Assembly (NCBI GenBank): GCA_022264855.1
Contig: JABYQU010000011.1
Location: forward strand, 1-64,000
From: Lenzites betulinus
Lineage: Eukaryota > Basidiomycota > Agaricomycetes > Polyporales > Polyporaceae
Direction: 5' to 3'
DNA: 64,000 nt
The notes below the pieces were generated by a model, which saw only the letters and a program-made list of their open reading frames with translations, was not told the origin of the DNA and ran no database searches. Of this stretch, positions 1 to 11,829 are shown one piece after another. Made by a program: the position numbers and the translations under genes. The stretch's first letter is position 1; each line of letters begins with the position of its first letter.

Positions 1-1
1 G

Positions 2-313
2 GAACCTATCACGGCTCTCCCCGGCATACACTCTGTATCGGAGGTGGTCAATGTACCCCCTCCCCAATCCCTAAACATAGCGGCGACACCCACGTCGACC
101 GCTACCAACGAGGCTCCGGCCGCTAACCCCGCTCCTCCCCCTCCAGCTCACGCGTCGAACGACAACATGGAGGTCGAGGAGGGCGAGGCTGCGCCCACCA
201 CCACGGCCCCGGTCACCGAAATGGGTGACGCAGGGGCTCGTCAAGAGACTCAAGGAGAGCCGGGAGGCGATGCTCCCCCTCCTTACGACGATGCTACGTC
301 CATGGCGTCGTGA
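2..313 (+). CDS. C-terminal end of an LTR-element ORF (partial)
   Basis: An open frame enters from the left edge and stops with TGA at 311-313. The visible 103 residues are rich in Pro, Ala, Thr and acidic residues (for example APPPPAHASND and MEVEEGEAA) and show no recognisable catalytic domain. The frame is followed by a polypurine tract and an LTR-like sequence, so I infer it is the tail of a retrotransposon polyprotein or accessory ORF. No reverse transcriptase or integrase motif is inside the window. It could instead be the end of an unrelated host ORF. Only the open frame and its composition are seen directly; the link to the element rests on position. Confidence 0.5.
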   Translation, partial: EPITALPGIHSVSEVVNVPPPQSLNIAATPTSTATNEAPAANPAPPPPAHASNDNMEVEEGEAAPTTTAPVTEMGDAGARQETQGEPGGDAPPPYDDATSMAS

Positions 314-860
314 ACCTATGTGGTTCACCGCCCATGATACTATCACCGCGCAGGTGCCTGCCCCACCTGCGTCGACTACTATTGGCTAATCAACAATCAT
401 AACCCCACCGAAATTGGTGGACGAGTATATTATCGGGCATGCCGCCTCTTACCGTCAGCCTCGTCGAGCACGGTTCGTACACCCAGACGCAGGGTCACCT
501 ATCGGTGACCCCTACCATGAACCGTCGGACGCCACGACGACTTCTGTGTATCATAGGCGTAATGGCCACTGCTATTTGTGGCCCTCAAAAAATATATACT
601 ATTTATATTCTTTACTATACAGCTGTAGACCTGGGATCAGGTCTAGTGGGGGAGAGTGTAAGGAGCGCGTATCCTGCGCTCCTACAGGATCCTTTAGTTG
701 TGCGAAACGCACAACTAAAATATACGGAATCGGACCATACGTACACGCGCGCATATTAGCGCGCGGATAGCCACATGTATGTAATGCCACCGCGTACGGT
801 GTCCCGAGTATTCGGAACTCGGGCGCCTGGTGGAGGGTAAGTCCTTACTACCCTCCACCA
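310..860. other. Dense array of short perfect hairpins at the retroelement 3' end
   Basis: At least ten palindromes follow one another. Stem pairs are 310-316/322-328, 349-356/364-371, 405-409/416-420, 492-499/504-511, 564-569/578-583, 626-632/639-645, 661-668/676-683, 693-704/708-719 (12 bp, AAA loop), 746-752/759-765, 788-792/797-801, 803-809/817-823 and 828-839/849-860 (12 bp, 9-nt loop). Loops are 3-9 nt. The array starts at the ORF stop, crosses the polypurine tract and fills most of the LTR. The pairing is read directly; any role in RNA folding, packaging or termination is inference. Confidence 0.8.
645..656 (+). other. Polypurine tract
   Basis: A purine run (AGTGGGGGAGAG) sits directly before the TG that opens the LTR at 657. 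In LTR elements this tract primes plus-strand DNA synthesis. The unrelated element at the right end of the window has a very similar tract next to its own LTR (63980-63992, minus strand), which supports the reading. Confidence 0.6.
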
Positions 861-953
861 TCCCTACGAGTACGCCGAGCTCAAATACGAGCCCGGACCA
901 GAGTACCCAAGGGATAGGAGCCCAGTAAGGCACCTACCCCGTCATTCTTACAG
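657..953 (+). mobile_element. LTR (3' LTR) of a retroelement
   Basis: The segment begins TGTAAG and ends CTTACA, a perfect 6-bp terminal inverted repeat with the TG...CA ends typical of LTRs. It is preceded by a polypurine tract and is 297 bp long. Six or seven of the hairpins listed separately lie inside it. The right border falls in the middle of an open minus-strand exon, as expected for an insertion. The partner 5' LTR and the target-site duplication lie outside the window, so the call rests on ends, tract and context. Confidence 0.6.
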
Positions 954-2142
954 ACCCGCACGCTCCATCCTGACTGGTTATCGCTCCAAGGACGTTCCCA
1001 ATCAGGCCGTAGGTATCTCTGCGCATCATCTACGGCCGTCCCTGCCATGTTCATCTCGTAGATGCGTTCCCAGTAGGTCCCGGTGCTAGCACACGGTCGG
1101 GGAAGGGGCCCTCCAAACGCGATTCCCATCATGCAGCAAAGACACTTGCGTACCGCGTCCTAGCAGAACCGTCAGTATCCTAATTATGAACACATCATTT
1201 GATAGCTTACCTGCAGACAGTTATCCCGCTCCTTCTCTCCCTTCACCCGTCGCACGGGTGCCTCCGATTCCCCGTCGCTCGCCGCTTTTGCGTCGCTGGT
1301 GTCCTGAACCTTGGCTAATGCGGTCTCCAAGCGGCCCTCAAGACTCGCAATGCGCTCTTCGTGGTTGAGGACCCCGTTCAAAGTGGTACGTAGCTCCTTC
1401 GTGTGGCCCCCCACTGTAGCGTCGATGGATTCCAGCTCACCAATGGCAGCGTGCAGCTGGTGCTTCACATCCTCGAGCGAGGCGTCTTGCTTCCGTATGT
1501 CCTGAGCCATATCTTCTAGCTTTGTGCGAATACTCATGAACTGATCACCCATTCTCTTCGCAGAGAACAAAGCCGCGGCGCCACCACCTTCGTGACATAG
1601 GGATATACTCATAAGCTACGTAGGCGGCCGTCGTTCATCTCAAGCACTCACCGATGTAGTCTGCACCCCCTCGTGAGCCGCCTGGATCGCTTGCTTCACT
1701 GTCTTTCCCAGAATCCCGACCGCTACTGGCAGCAGCGAGCCGTGCAAGTGCTCCGATCACGTTGGCCTTCGTACCTTGGCCCTGGCTTCTCCCGGCTCCC
1801 GGATCCTTGAACCGCTTAGCCTTAGCACTGACTTCTGCGCGCTCGTCTGCACCCCGGCCCCCAGAGGACTGCGTCGTCTCGGATGTCCTCGCGAATGGGT
1901 TCACGTATGGTGAGCTCGAGCGAGTGTTGCCTGAGCCTGACGCTGTCGTGCGCCGATCAGGGGATACACTTGAGCGCGTTGCGAGCCGTGCCTTCTTAGC
2001 TAAGGGCAGCTGTGTGTCCAGCTGCTCGTCTGAGTCCTCAGCGCTGTTGTAGCGCGTTGCTTTCCCTGCCGCACAGTGAGCACGTCTAGTTGCAATCACT
2101 GAATGTTCGCTGACCTTTGCCCTTGCCAGCATGTTTGGCCAT
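954..2142 (-). pseudogene. Coiled-coil, NLS-bearing protein gene cut by an LTR
   Basis: Four in-frame exons can be joined: 2142-2115, 2065-1652, 1587-1211 and 1159 onward, with introns of 49, 64 and 51 nt. The start is the first ATG (MAKHAGKGKGKAT). The N-terminal part is basic and Ser-rich with nuclear-localisation-like patches (LAKKARL, KAKRF). The middle is a heptad-like, Glu/Leu-rich coiled coil (residues roughly 160-250). The last exon holds a Cys-rich stretch (RKCLCCMM) and aromatic residues. At 953 the frame runs into the LTR and stops at 881, so the native C-terminus is lost or lies left of the window. I do not recognise the family. It may be a host gene or part of another transposon. 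Confidence 0.55.
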
Positions 2143-4385
2143 CGTGACTGTGCTACCCCGGAATTTTTGGCCTCGCAGGCCGACAGGAGAATCGCAGGGG
2201 ATCACAGAGAGACTCCACGTCCCGGAATGTTCGAGCACGGCTTATTAGGCACGTTTCACGCACAACCTTCTCTCTTGCCTGCTCAATCAGAATGCATGAC
2301 AGCTCCGGAACTCCGCAACTGGCCTGCCGGGTGCTGGTCAATCCGCGCTGCCTGTTCCTCTAGGTATGCCTGCCTGCTCGTTCTTGTATGAATGTGCGTT
2401 GTTTCCAGTTACCTACTCATCGTACAGTGTTCCGCACAGGAGCCTGAGGCCTGAGGCCCCGTGGTCCTTCCACCGTCTCGAGGGCCGTCGGCGTAAATGG
2501 GCATCAACGTGTCCCTTATGGCTACCAAGCTGCCCTCTTCGTCCACGCCAAGCATATTGCGTCAACAGACCGGTTACATCTGCGGCGTGCGGCGGCGCAG
2601 ATCCTGGCGCTCTCCGCGTGCTCACTGTCAGTACGGTAGGCAGGGAACAGGGCAGCGAGTGTGCTCCCGCCGGCCGGCATAGGATATTTGTTCTGATAGT
2701 ACGTTCCCCCGGATCGTGCGCTGCCCGGCGTCGCGAGGTCGGGTGTGCGATAGATAGTCATTCATCGTTTAACGTTCAACTGCTAGCTCTCGATGTCCGA
2801 GCGCGAACCCGGGGCCGCGGCGAGCTTGGCGAGGCCGAATATAATAAAACGCAGGCTGGAACCGCGCCCTATCAAAACAAGCGCCTGCACTAAATGTCAT
2901 ACAAACATGCGGAAAACGGTATATATTGTGTGACTTTGAAGCCGCTTTGTTAGTAACATATGTTTGGAATATGTACAGTATACACGGACTTTGACCAACA
3001 TATTCCCCTAGCAAATGTGGGCTGACGCCCAGTGATAGTCTCATGTTCAATATATATCTTGTGCCGGCCGCATATGATAGCTGTGGCTTGTTTGAGTGCC
3101 ATGTAAGCGCCAACGCGTGAAGAGCCAGGCTACGTCATTTGAGATAGGCGCCAAATTCTAAAAAACATCGAGGAAAACTAGCGGAAAACGGTATATATTG
3201 TGTGCGTTTGCTCAGGGTTTGCTGCGAAGTAACGTCAGGAAAATATCCATCATACTCTGACTTTGACTGACATTTTTCGGTAGCAAATGTCGGGCGACGC
3301 CCAGTGCACGAAAGAGAGACCGACCTGTGCTTATTTGAAGACTATGTCAGGCTCACCTTCCACCCAGTTGATATGATCGCAGCCGTGTGCTTCGGTCAAT
3401 TTAACCTCGAAGTGGTCCAAGGGTGGTCCTCAGCTATCGAAAAGCGAGGAATTGAGTGAGGCTGCGACGGTCGTGCGGGATGACTGAAATGTTGGGCGGG
3501 GGCGGAGGGCAGGGGAGGTTCGGGGGGAGAGCGAAAGGTTTCGACGGTGCAAAAGAGCTAGTAGTACTCCTCTGCCTTTATACAAGCAATAAGAGTGTGA
3601 TCGATCGAAGGCCCTCAGCTACGTGGAAATCGAAAGAACCCGGTTGATGTCGAGAGCTCGAATAAGCGACTTATAAGTGGCGGCTGCCAGCTTCTGTGCC
3701 ATCGCGTTCTGAATCGGGATGAATTACTGGCAGCTGCAGAAGATGACGTTGAGTCCAACTGACGCGTCGTGTCCGGCCAGGGTTCAAGCTAACCTCGAGT
3801 TAGCAGGCACGCCCAATGGCAAGGCATATTCATACAGAGACGTCGAGGTGCTGCAAACGGTTGGCATTCGTTGGTATCGAATACATTCATTGATGGCCCC
3901 AAGTTTCTAAAAGTTGGATGTCCAGGGGGACATCACGACGTGAAGGGTTTTTGGCGTCTCACTCAATAAGGTTCCGAATAGAAGTACTGCGTGCAGCCTG
4001 GGTCTGCTTCAGCGAATGGTGGTGGTGGTGTTGCAAAAGCGTCTGGATGACGCAAATATACCGACTATATCCCTGGCAAATATTGGGAGAGGCGCCAGCG
4101 GCCCGCTGGGCCGCTCTCACGGAGGTTACGGTGTCGACGACGGGCGGCTGTTTTGATCGTCGCCGCCCGCGACCGCGAGCTCACCATCCCCAATCACCCC
4201 CTCGCCGTCCCACACGGCGTCCGTTATCCATCCCAGCGTGCGGACGCATCTTTGCTGACTAGGCTCCCCACCCATCACCAGGTGGACCGCGGACAGTCAA
4301 GATAACGCGCGCGGTATTTTTGTCCTCGTCTAGCCCGGGCCCGCTCTTCTCTCCGTCCCACTACCACACGTCGTCCACCTCCACG
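2143..4385. other. Intergenic region and ABCC gene A promoter side
   Basis: No ORF here has convincing domain content. The region contains the direct repeat listed separately (2909-3312) and AT-rich stretches with TATATATT at about 2920 and 3190. ORFs at 2366-2893, 3719-3910 and 3918-4262 are short and show no family I recognise. Confidence 0.5.
2909..3312. repeat. Imperfect direct repeat, 272-bp spacing
   Basis: The 20-mer GCGGAAAACGGTATATATTG occurs at 2909 and again at 3181, and both copies continue TGTG. Both copies go on with related text: a (G)ACTTTGAC(C/T) motif, then GCAAATGT and GACGCCCAGT about 100 bp further on. Two diverged copies of a unit of roughly 130 bp therefore lie 272 bp apart. 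This could be a duplicated promoter segment or a relic of a small transposon. Confidence 0.7.
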
Positions 4386-7300
4386 ATGGCGGTATGCAAC
4401 GGTGCGAGTTTAGGCCTGCTCTCCGACACGTGCGTCCGCGGTTTCTGGGCTGCAGTAGTTCCGTTCACCATCGTTGGTCTTGTCCTCCTCTCTGCCACCC
4501 CGCCCGCTCGTATCGTGCTGCGCGTCGCACGCAAGCCGTTCACCAACTTCCTCACCATCCGCGAAGCCGAAGCGTTGATATCCGGCGATGAAAATGTAGC
4601 AGAGAAGGAAGAACCCGCTGCACCGCTCTGGCGCACGCTTGTTCTCTCTACAGTCTCCTTGGTCGAGTCCCTGCTCTGGGTTGCACTCGGATGCTATAGC
4701 CTCATCGTCGACCCCGACAACACCTGGAATGGCATTCGCGACCTGCTCGTGGCGACTACCTGGTTATATGCAGCTCTTCGCCTCATCATCAAACCCACGG
4801 CGACTGCCCCACGCGACCTCTTCGTCCTCTTCGGAGCGCACTTGGTTTTGGGGCTCATCGTGTTATTTGGGCATTTCTACGACACCTATGTCTACGCCGT
4901 ACCGCTCCCCGGCACCCTGCGTCTTACCACGGAGATTGTCAACTTGGTCGCCGTGGGGGGACTGTTCATTGTGGTCTTGAACATGCCCCTCGGGATTCCG
5001 AGCAAACAGGTCAAGAAGGAGGATATTGTGAGTCACCGGCGTTCGACAACAACTGCGCATGTCTAAAGCTTGACGCCGCGCAGGGCAAAACGATCTCCCC
5101 CGAAGACTACACGACCGTGTGGGGATGGGTCTCATTCCGCTGGGTGCTGCCACTGCTCGAGCTCGGGACGCACAACACCCTGAACGAGGTGGACGTATGG
5201 TCCCTCAGCCCGACCATGCAGTCTCGCCCGCTGCACATCAAGTTCTCGCGCTCTACGGGCAAGCTGCTCAAGCGCATCTGGGCGACGAACTCCCTGGACC
5301 TGATGCTCGACTTTATCCTGACCTTCGTCAGCATCGTGTTCAACTACGCCGGGCCGTTCTTCCTGAAGCGCATCTTGGACTCGCTGGCGGTGAACGGCCG
5401 GAACCCCGAGAAGCGCGCACTCGCCTTCGTCTACGCGTTCATGGCCTTCATCAGCTCTCTCTGCAAGGTATGTTTCGCCCCACATGCAGTCGCCCTCTCT
5501 GAGCTGACCCCATCTAATCTAGGCGCAAGCGGATGTGCAACATCTGTGGATAGGGCGCCGCGCGTGTACCCGTATCCGCTCGGAGCTCATGGCGTCCATC
5601 TATGACAAGGCATTGAAGCGTAAGGACTTTTCTGGCATCGTGGACAAGGATGCTGCTACGAAGGCCGCGGACGCCAAGGATCCCTCGAAGAAGGCAGACC
5701 CGAAGGCGGACGATCCGAAGGCTGGTGCGGATATTGGGAAGATCGTGAACCTGATGGCGGGCGACGCGAACAGGATCTCGATGACCGTGTCGGCGATGTA
5801 CTTCATTTATGGAGCACCGTTCGAGATTATCATTGCGAGCGTCTTCCTATACCAGTATGTACTTTCAGTCTTGTGCCCTACTTCCTCTGCTTACATTGTT
5901 TGCAGACTCCTCGGGTTGTCCGCATTTACCGGATTCTTCGTCCTTCTTCTCACCTGGCCGTTGAACAACTTCGTTGCGCGCCGCTCCGTCCGCATTCAAA
6001 AGGGCGTGTCGACTGCGCGTGACAAGCGTATGGGCGTTCTCAGTGAGCTCATTGGCGCGGTGAAGTTCATCAAGTTCTTCGCGTGGGAGGACCGCTGGAT
6101 CCAGCGTGCTCTGGACGCGCGTGAAGTCGAGATGAAGTGGATGATCAAAGGTGTGTAAGCCCAGTGTGCATCAGAGTCCTATGCTCATCTCCTTCGTAGC
6201 GCGTATCAACAGTATCTGCTTCTCGCTCATTTGGACATGTGCGCCTATCCTTGTGTCGGTTTCGGCATTCTTCGTGTATGTCGCACAAGGGAATGAGCTG
6301 TCCGTCGGTACGGCTTTTACGGTATGTGACATTTCCGCCACTCGCAGGTTGCTTCTGCTCACAGCGTTGGTCAGGCTATCGCTTTGTTCCAGATGATCCG
6401 CCTTCCCTTGAACGTCATCCCCGCATGGATCGTACAAATCCTTCAGGTTGGTGTATCGCTTGCTATATCTATGTGACTGCGAAGCTTACTGTGGGCGGGT
6501 ACAGTCGAAAGTCGCACTCGACCGTATCGCGACATACCTCGAGGAGGAGGAAGTCGACGAGCAAGTGTCCACCCTCAAGAAAGGCCATGTCCCGCCCTCC
6601 GACGATACCAGCACCGGGTTGGGCATCGTCAACGGTACCTTCAAGTGGAATGAGGTCGAGGAGAAGAAGGAAGACGACAAGGACAAAGGCAAGGGCAAGG
6701 ACGCCCCCAAGAAGGCCAACGGATCGAATGGCGTGAACGGATCCTCCCCCGAGCCCTCCGATGGCGCCGGGCCCTCGGACGACACGTCTACGATCGCGGA
6801 CAGCGCATCCGTCCTCGGCGCGAACAACGGCGACCACCGCTTTGAGCTCAAGGACATCACCGTGCTCTTCCCCGAGGGCCAGCTCACCGTCGTCACCGGG
6901 CCGACGGCGAGCGGAAAGACGGCGCTCCTCATGGCGCTCCTCGGCGAGCTCACGACCCTCTCGGGCCACATCGTGATGTCGAAGAACACGGCAAAGGTGG
7001 ACGAACACGGGCTGGCGCAGGCGATCTCGTACGCTGCGCAGTCGCCGTGGCTCCGGCACCAGTCGATCAAGGACAACATCTTGTTCGGATATCCGTGGGA
7101 TGAGGAACGGTACAACGCGGTTGTGGAGTGCTGTGCCCTGGGTCCAGACTTGGAGATTCTGGAGGACGGCGATTCGACGGAGATTGGCGCGAGGTCAGCA
7201 AGTGTTGCTTGTACGCTCGGCGAACATAAACTGATTTAGTGGCGCGTAGGGGTGTAAGTTTGTCTGGTGGCCAAAAGGCTCGGTATGTGTTTCCTCACAC

Positions 7301-10300
7301 GTGCCGGCGTAAGGCTGACTGACATTTCTCCTCAGTGTGGCTCTCGCTCGCGCGGTATATGCTGTAGGTCTGGGCGGTGCTGATATTTCGTGGCGAGCTA
7401 ACTTTCGCTTTGTAGCCCACCAAATACGTCCTTCTCGACGACCCTCTCAGCGCAGTGGTGCGTATTAATGTGCCGGTGCTGGCATACAGATTCTCACGAT
7501 TATTACAGGATAGCCACACTGCCCGATTCCTGTACGAGAAACTGTTCAAGGGACCCCTGCTTGCCAACCGCACCGTGGTAAGGGTCCTTATGCCCCGTAC
7601 CGCGACGGCATGCTCACGGTTCTTCGTAGATTCTTGTCACCCACCATGTGGAACTCGTCCTCCCAGGCGCGCACTACATCGTTCGCATGCTCGACGGACG
7701 TATCGACACCCAGGGCACAGTGAAAGACCTCCGCGAGAGCGGCGTTCTCGACGATATCGCGCAGACAGAGGAGGTCGAAGCGCACAAGGAGGAGCAGGCC
7801 GTCGAGGCCGCCAAGGAGGTCGAGGAGGCGGACGTAGAGGTTGACGCAGGTGCGAACGGGGATACTGCGAAGAAAACGAAGAAGCCGAGGAAGCTCATCG
7901 AGGAGGAGCACCGCGAGGCGGGTGGCGTGAAGTGGCGCATCTACAACACCTACCTCCAGGCTTCGTACGTGGCATTCTTGGCCTATGAGATGCGGGGAAC
8001 TTATACCTTGACAGGTCGTACTGGACGTGGGCGATTTTGTTCGGCCTGATCATCCTTACCCAGGTGCTTGGTGTCGGCGAGAAGTTTTGGATCAAGGTTA
8101 GTTATCGCCGGTGGCTATACAGCTGTTGTACTCACGTGCTGAATCCTGCTCTCCCGTGCAGATCTGGGGCGACGCATACGGCGACACCGGGGACGCGTCC
8201 TCGCACTTCGGCGCATACTCCTTCCGACACTACAGCGAGCAGCAGCAGGTCTTGGACGACGGCTTCGCGCACCTCCACCATACCGCCACGGCGCACGGCG
8301 CGCATGCCCACTTCAGCCCAAGCACGACACAGGGCAGGTTCCCGCCCGCGCGGGAGCACCCGTACTTTTACATTGGGATCTATGCGGCGATCACACTGTC
8401 GTCGGGAATGGTGAACATCGCAGGTGTGATCGCGCAGTACACTGGCGCGCTCCGGGCATCCAGGATCCTGTTCGACCGGCTGTTGAGGACAGTGGTGCGG
8501 GCGACTATGCGGTGGCATGATGTGACGCCCCAGGGCCGTATGCTCAACAGGTTTAGCAAGGTTTGCCACGATCTTCTGACGTTGACTGCCGGTGTACTGA
8601 AAGATGCTATAGGATGTTGAGACGGTCGACACCTCTCTCGCCGGGTCTTTGCAGCTGGTCAACCAGTCGCTCGCCCTGTTCGTGGTGTCGATGTTCACTG
8701 TCATGTAAGAGCCTCTGCGTTGCCTCACCTCAAAACGTTTGCTTACTGTCATCCCAGTGGCGTCTTCCCGCTCTTCATCTTCCCAGCCGCGATCCTTGGC
8801 TTCTTCTACCGCCGCGCTGCTATTGCGTACCTCAACACGGGACGCGACATCCGTCGCATGGAGTCCAACACGCGCAGTCCCATCTTCGCGAACTTCAGCG
8901 AGCTGCTCGAGGGCATCGTCACCGTGCGTGCGTTCGGCGCCGAGCAGCGCTTCCTCAACGACCTGTACACCAAGATCGACCTGACGACGCGGATGTGGTA
9001 CACGTTCTGGATGACGAACCGCTGGCTGCTCCTGACGTTCGACGCGCTCGGCGCGGTCGGCGTTCTGTCGACGTCCCTGTTCGCGCTGTCGGGATACGTC
9101 GACGCCGGTCTGGCCGGTGTTTGTATCACTTCGGCGATGTCGTTCACGAACAGTGTGTACTGGGCGTGCCGGTCCTGGACTGCCTTGGAGCTTGATCTCA
9201 AGTACGTAGCCATCCGTATTATCCGCTCTCAGCTGCCGACACTAATTTTCTCTGGATAGCTCCGTCGAACGTGTCGTGGAGTACCTCGACCTCCCGCAGG
9301 AACCTCCGGCGGTCATCGAGGCCAACCGTCCGCCCGCCTACTGGCCGTCTTCCACGAGCACGAACAAGGACAGCATGCTCGTTGTGGACGACCTCGTCAT
9401 CAAGTATGCCCCGGAGTTGCCTGCGGTCATTCACGGCATCTCGTTCGCCCTCAAGGCGAGGGAGCGTGTCGGCCTGCTGGGTCGTACGGGCAGCGGCAAG
9501 TCGACGCTTGCTATGAGTCTGTTACGATTCGTAAGTGGTAGCGCTCATGAAGGGAGATGGTCGCTGATGCGGCGGTTGCTGGTTCGCATAGGTCGACCCT
9601 AGTAGCGGCCGTATCATCATAGATGGTATCGATGTAGGCACTATTGGTCTGCACGACTTGCGATCGCGCATAGTGAGTGGTTCTTGAGTTTTCCCAAGCT
9701 TTCTCTGTGTACTGACATTGTTACAAGACTTTCATTCCACAAGTAAGTGTACATGTTAGGGTAATGTTTCTTATCTAACAAGTCATGCAGGACGCTACAC
9801 TGTTCTCCGGCACGCTGCGTGACAATCTTGACCCTTTCGGTCCGTGCGCTTTCGCCGCTTCCCCGAGATGTCACTGACCTGTTTCCCGTTATCAGCCGAG
9901 CACACGGACGCGGAATGCCTCGACGTGCTCTTCCGCGTACAAATGATCACCGACAGCCAACACGCCTCCCAACGCACCTCCCGCGAGGCCTCTCGCGCCG
10001 CCTCAGTCCACGAGGCCGAGGGCGTCGAGCCTGCGCCGACCATCGCGTCATTCTCGACCACCCCGACGGAGACGGAGAGCAAGACGGTCATCACGCTCGA
10101 CACGCAGGTCTCCCCCGGCGGCACGAACTTCTCGCAGGGGCAAAGGCAGCTGATCGCGATGGCGCGTGCGCTGCTCCGGCGTAGCGCGATCATCATCCTT
10201 GACGAGGCGACAAGCAGCATTGACTTTGCGACGGACGCGAAGATCCAGGCCACGATCCGGGAGGAGTTTGGCAACTCCCTTTTGTTGACGGGTACGTCCT

Positions 10301-10566
10301 CATAGTTACATTTACATGTCTCGTGCGGGAGCTGATAGCCTGTCCTCTGTGTAGTCGCGCATCGTCTGCGCACGGTTATCGATTATGACCGGCTGCTCGT
10401 CCTCGACAAGGGCGAGCTGGCAGAGTTCGACACCCCGCTGAACCTGATCCAAAAAGAGGGCGGCATCTTCAGGAGCATGTGCCTGAAGAGCGGCACCTTC
10501 ACAGAGCTGGAGGCGGCCGCGAAGGCGAAGGCCGAGAGCGACAAAAAGGAGTCCGCTCAGGAGTAG
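4386..10566 (+). CDS. ABCC-type (MRP/YOR1-like) full-length ABC transporter, copy A
   Basis: Twenty-two exons join into 1677 residues: 4386-5027, 5084-5467, 5523-5854, 5906-6150, 6200-6321, 6375-6446, 6505-7193, 7250-7282, 7336-7363, 7416-7457, 7509-7577, 7630-7964, 8015-8096, 8162-8560, 8613-8704, 8758-9201, 9260-9530, 9592-9672, 9728-9742, 9791-9839, 9896-10291, 10355-10566. The layout is TMD0-TMD1-NBD1-TMD2-NBD2. NBD1 has Walker [10 protein letters not shown], signature LSGGQKAR and Walker [12 protein letters not shown], with Asp at the catalytic Glu site as is usual for ABCC NBD1. NBD2 has [17 protein letters not shown] and [12 protein letters not shown], plus a Ser/Thr-rich insert before the signature. 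The family exports conjugates and drugs across plasma or vacuolar membranes; the substrate is unknown. The start ATG matches copy B and excludes a longer TTG-initiated frame. Confidence 0.93.
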
Positions 10567-11829
10567 AAGGCTTCAAGCCTGGTCTCTTTGGACACTTTCA
10601 ACCTGGTTATGGGTCCGGGTGCTCGGACGATAGGTTCTGTAAATTATCATCATGTATAGGGATGCTGTGGATAATAGAAATCGAGTGGTTTCTCGGATTA
10701 TGTGGCTGGGAAGCTAGGATCTGTGCTAGCACCACTCACAATCATCACGCCTACTGTATCTCAAGCTCTCACTAGTGACTAGCACTAACTACAGATGCGC
10801 CGCGAGTTCGAGCAGGAGTTGCTCGGGGTAACGGTGTAGGCGCTTATTGGCATACCATCACAATAAGCAAAAACCTTGAGCATAACGACTCTGTACATGA
10901 ACCACCACCACTCTATTGACTTGTTTTCTTACCTTCGTATATGAACTCGGACGCTGGGGAGTAACGAATGTTGCTCCCTGGAGGGTTTCTTTGGAGAGGG
11001 ATCGTAAGGAAAGAAACGGCGGTAAATTAATACAGCAACAGCGGCACTGATTCCCACTGAATCGGAGCACACCTTGAAGCTTGAAGCTTGAAGAACGGAA
11101 TATTCGGTGTGAATCACGGCCGCCAGATATAAAGTGAGTTACAAATACTCTCAAGTACGTGTTACGTATACAACTCAGTCATATAGTCAACCTTTGGCTC
11201 TTAGTATCATTATGTACTAGGAGCAACGCCTTCGAATGGACAACTTCAAGTGTGCCAGCCCTCCGAGCTACGAGATTTTGTGGATTGTAGACTCTGCGAC
11301 AATACTCTACCTCGTCGGACCGCGGCGCAATGAATTACAGACGATGTCAGGTAAGCACGAGCACGGTAGGAATTCATTATGTATCTCCTCAAAACAGAAT
11401 TGTTTGGCAAGGCAACCGCGCACTCACAGGCTCAGCGAGGCTCAGCAAGCTCAAGTTTTCATCGGCGTAACTGCGAACAGACCCTCTCCTTTGTCGACAA
11501 TGATGCCTCTCCACGACAGCTGTATCACATCAAAACGCTAATGCGAAGTTATTCTTAGCTATTGCTCCCTTCGGTTTTTGAAATGACGAGGTGGCTACGT
11601 TCGGATCGTCCTAAAACTGAACATCAAGTCCTCAGATACTCCCAGAGCTCTTACCACAGAGTGCTAGCCTCATGGTTACTAGGATCCCACGTCCGTCAGC
11701 CATATGACTGCGAGGATAGGACGTGAATTGAGGTATTTTTAGAGGTCGACGGAACAACCTGGGCTCCTTTATCCATCTCCCCCGGCTGCCACATCGCCTC
11801 TATCCTACACCGCGACGTTGCCCATCGGG
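10567..11829. other. Intergenic region between tandem ABCC genes
   Basis: This 1.26-kb spacer holds the 3' flank of copy A and the promoter of copy B. I see no gene, tRNA or clear repeat in it. A short tandem duplication (TTGAAGCTTGAAGCTTGAAG) lies near 11075-11095. It is too diverged from the region upstream of copy A for me to see a shared promoter block by eye. Confidence 0.6.

Noticed and set aside
4320..4385. A 22-codon N-terminal extension of ABCC copy A.
   Set aside because: It begins at TTG, and copy B has no equivalent. The ATG at 4386 aligns with the copy B start.
6469..7115. Long minus-strand ORFs (196 and 209 aa) inside ABCC copy A, and a similar one at 14085-14717 in copy B.
   Set aside because: They are antisense shadows of conserved NBD1 codons in GC-rich DNA and have no domain of their own.
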